Source: DATLFA01 sp039934635 (GTDB lineage Bacteria > Actinomycetota > Acidimicrobiia > Acidimicrobiales > WLNW01). Taken from it: DNA of 13,444 nt. How positions within the stretch are numbered: the stretch's first letter is position 1; every line of letters begins with the position of its first letter. The notes beneath the pieces are model-generated. The model did not search any database, was not told where the DNA came from, and saw only the letters and a list, made by a program, of their open reading frames with translations. The position numbers and the translations under genes were made by a program. Where the stretch lies: the NCBI GenBank assembly GCA_039934635.1, contig JBDTLT010000148.1:1-13444 (forward strand). The letters run 5' to 3'. Of the stretch, positions 13,375 to 13,444 are shown piece after piece.

Positions 13375-13444
13375 CTACTTGTCGATCCACGCCTTGTCGA
13401 AGGTGACGCCCGACCGGTTGGTCTGACGCATGCCCTTGATGTTG
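13375..13444 (-). CDS. C-terminal end of a gene, possibly an ABC transporter solute-binding protein
   Basis: An open - strand frame enters from the right edge and ends at TAG (13377-13375). The last residues are KGMRQTNRSGVTFDKAWIDK. The FDKAWIDK ending resembles the C-termini of family-5 (peptide/nickel) extracytoplasmic binding proteins, but 22 residues cannot prove this. The strong hairpin just beyond its stop supports a genuine gene end. The signal peptide and lipobox that would test the assignment are outside the window. Confidence 0.5.
   Translation of the reverse strand, partial: NIKGMRQTNRSGVTFDKAWIDK

Noticed and set aside
1..13444. Mobile element, prophage, CRISPR array or defence island
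   Set aside because: No transposase, integrase, inverted-repeat ends, regular direct-repeat array or known defence-protein motif was seen; nearly all genes are core metabolism or DNA-damage response.

Overview
The window is GC-rich, densely coding chromosomal DNA and looks like a housekeeping region of an actinobacterium. Three things point that way. The cluster miaB-miaA-dapF-hflX followed by lexA and a divergent LysM gene matches the order I know around recA-lexA in mycobacteria. The SOS boxes are of the CGAAC-N4-GTTCG type, and the ribonucleotide reductase is an actinobacterial-type class II NrdJ. A deep-branching lineage such as Acidimicrobiia is my guess from protein flavour only; nothing in the sequence proves it. 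I see no transposase, integrase, tRNA, rRNA or CRISPR array.

Bases 1-7525 (+ strand) read as one long co-directional block. It starts with the last codons of an unknown gene, then miaB, an aminoglycoside-phosphotransferase-fold protein that has lost its catalytic residues, miaA, dapF and hflX. After a 70-base gap come dapC and dapE. Most junctions are overlapping or nearly so, suggesting translational coupling. MiaA and MiaB carry out successive steps of ms2i6A37 tRNA modification. DapC, DapE and DapF are three steps of the succinylase route to meso-diaminopimelate and lysine; dapD is not in the window.

Bases 7556-8869 form an SOS module. lexA (- strand) and a membrane-anchored LysM protein (+ strand) are divergent across a 164-base region. 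It holds two perfect LexA boxes and two degenerate ones, and two opposed promoters whose -10 elements lie on top of each other. By position and architecture the LysM protein resembles the SOS-induced division inhibitors ChiZ, DivS and YneA. A RibD-type reductase (- strand) follows.

Bases 9642-10072 are a gene-free divergent region upstream of nrdJ. It contains several TCCAC/TGTGGA motifs and a strong hairpin, but no recognisable cobalamin riboswitch. nrdJ (10073-12853) encodes a complete B12-dependent ribonucleotide reductase with all three core cysteines and a C-terminal cysteine cluster. It converges on a small putative zinc-ribbon gene across a shared hairpin. The window ends in the last codons of a - strand gene, possibly an ABC transporter solute-binding protein, followed by a perfect 13-bp terminator-like hairpin.

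I do not see an obviously new multi-gene system. The points most worth a second look are the degenerate kinase between miaB and miaA, the interlocked lexA/LysM promoter, the nrdJ leader, and the small cysteine-rich protein.
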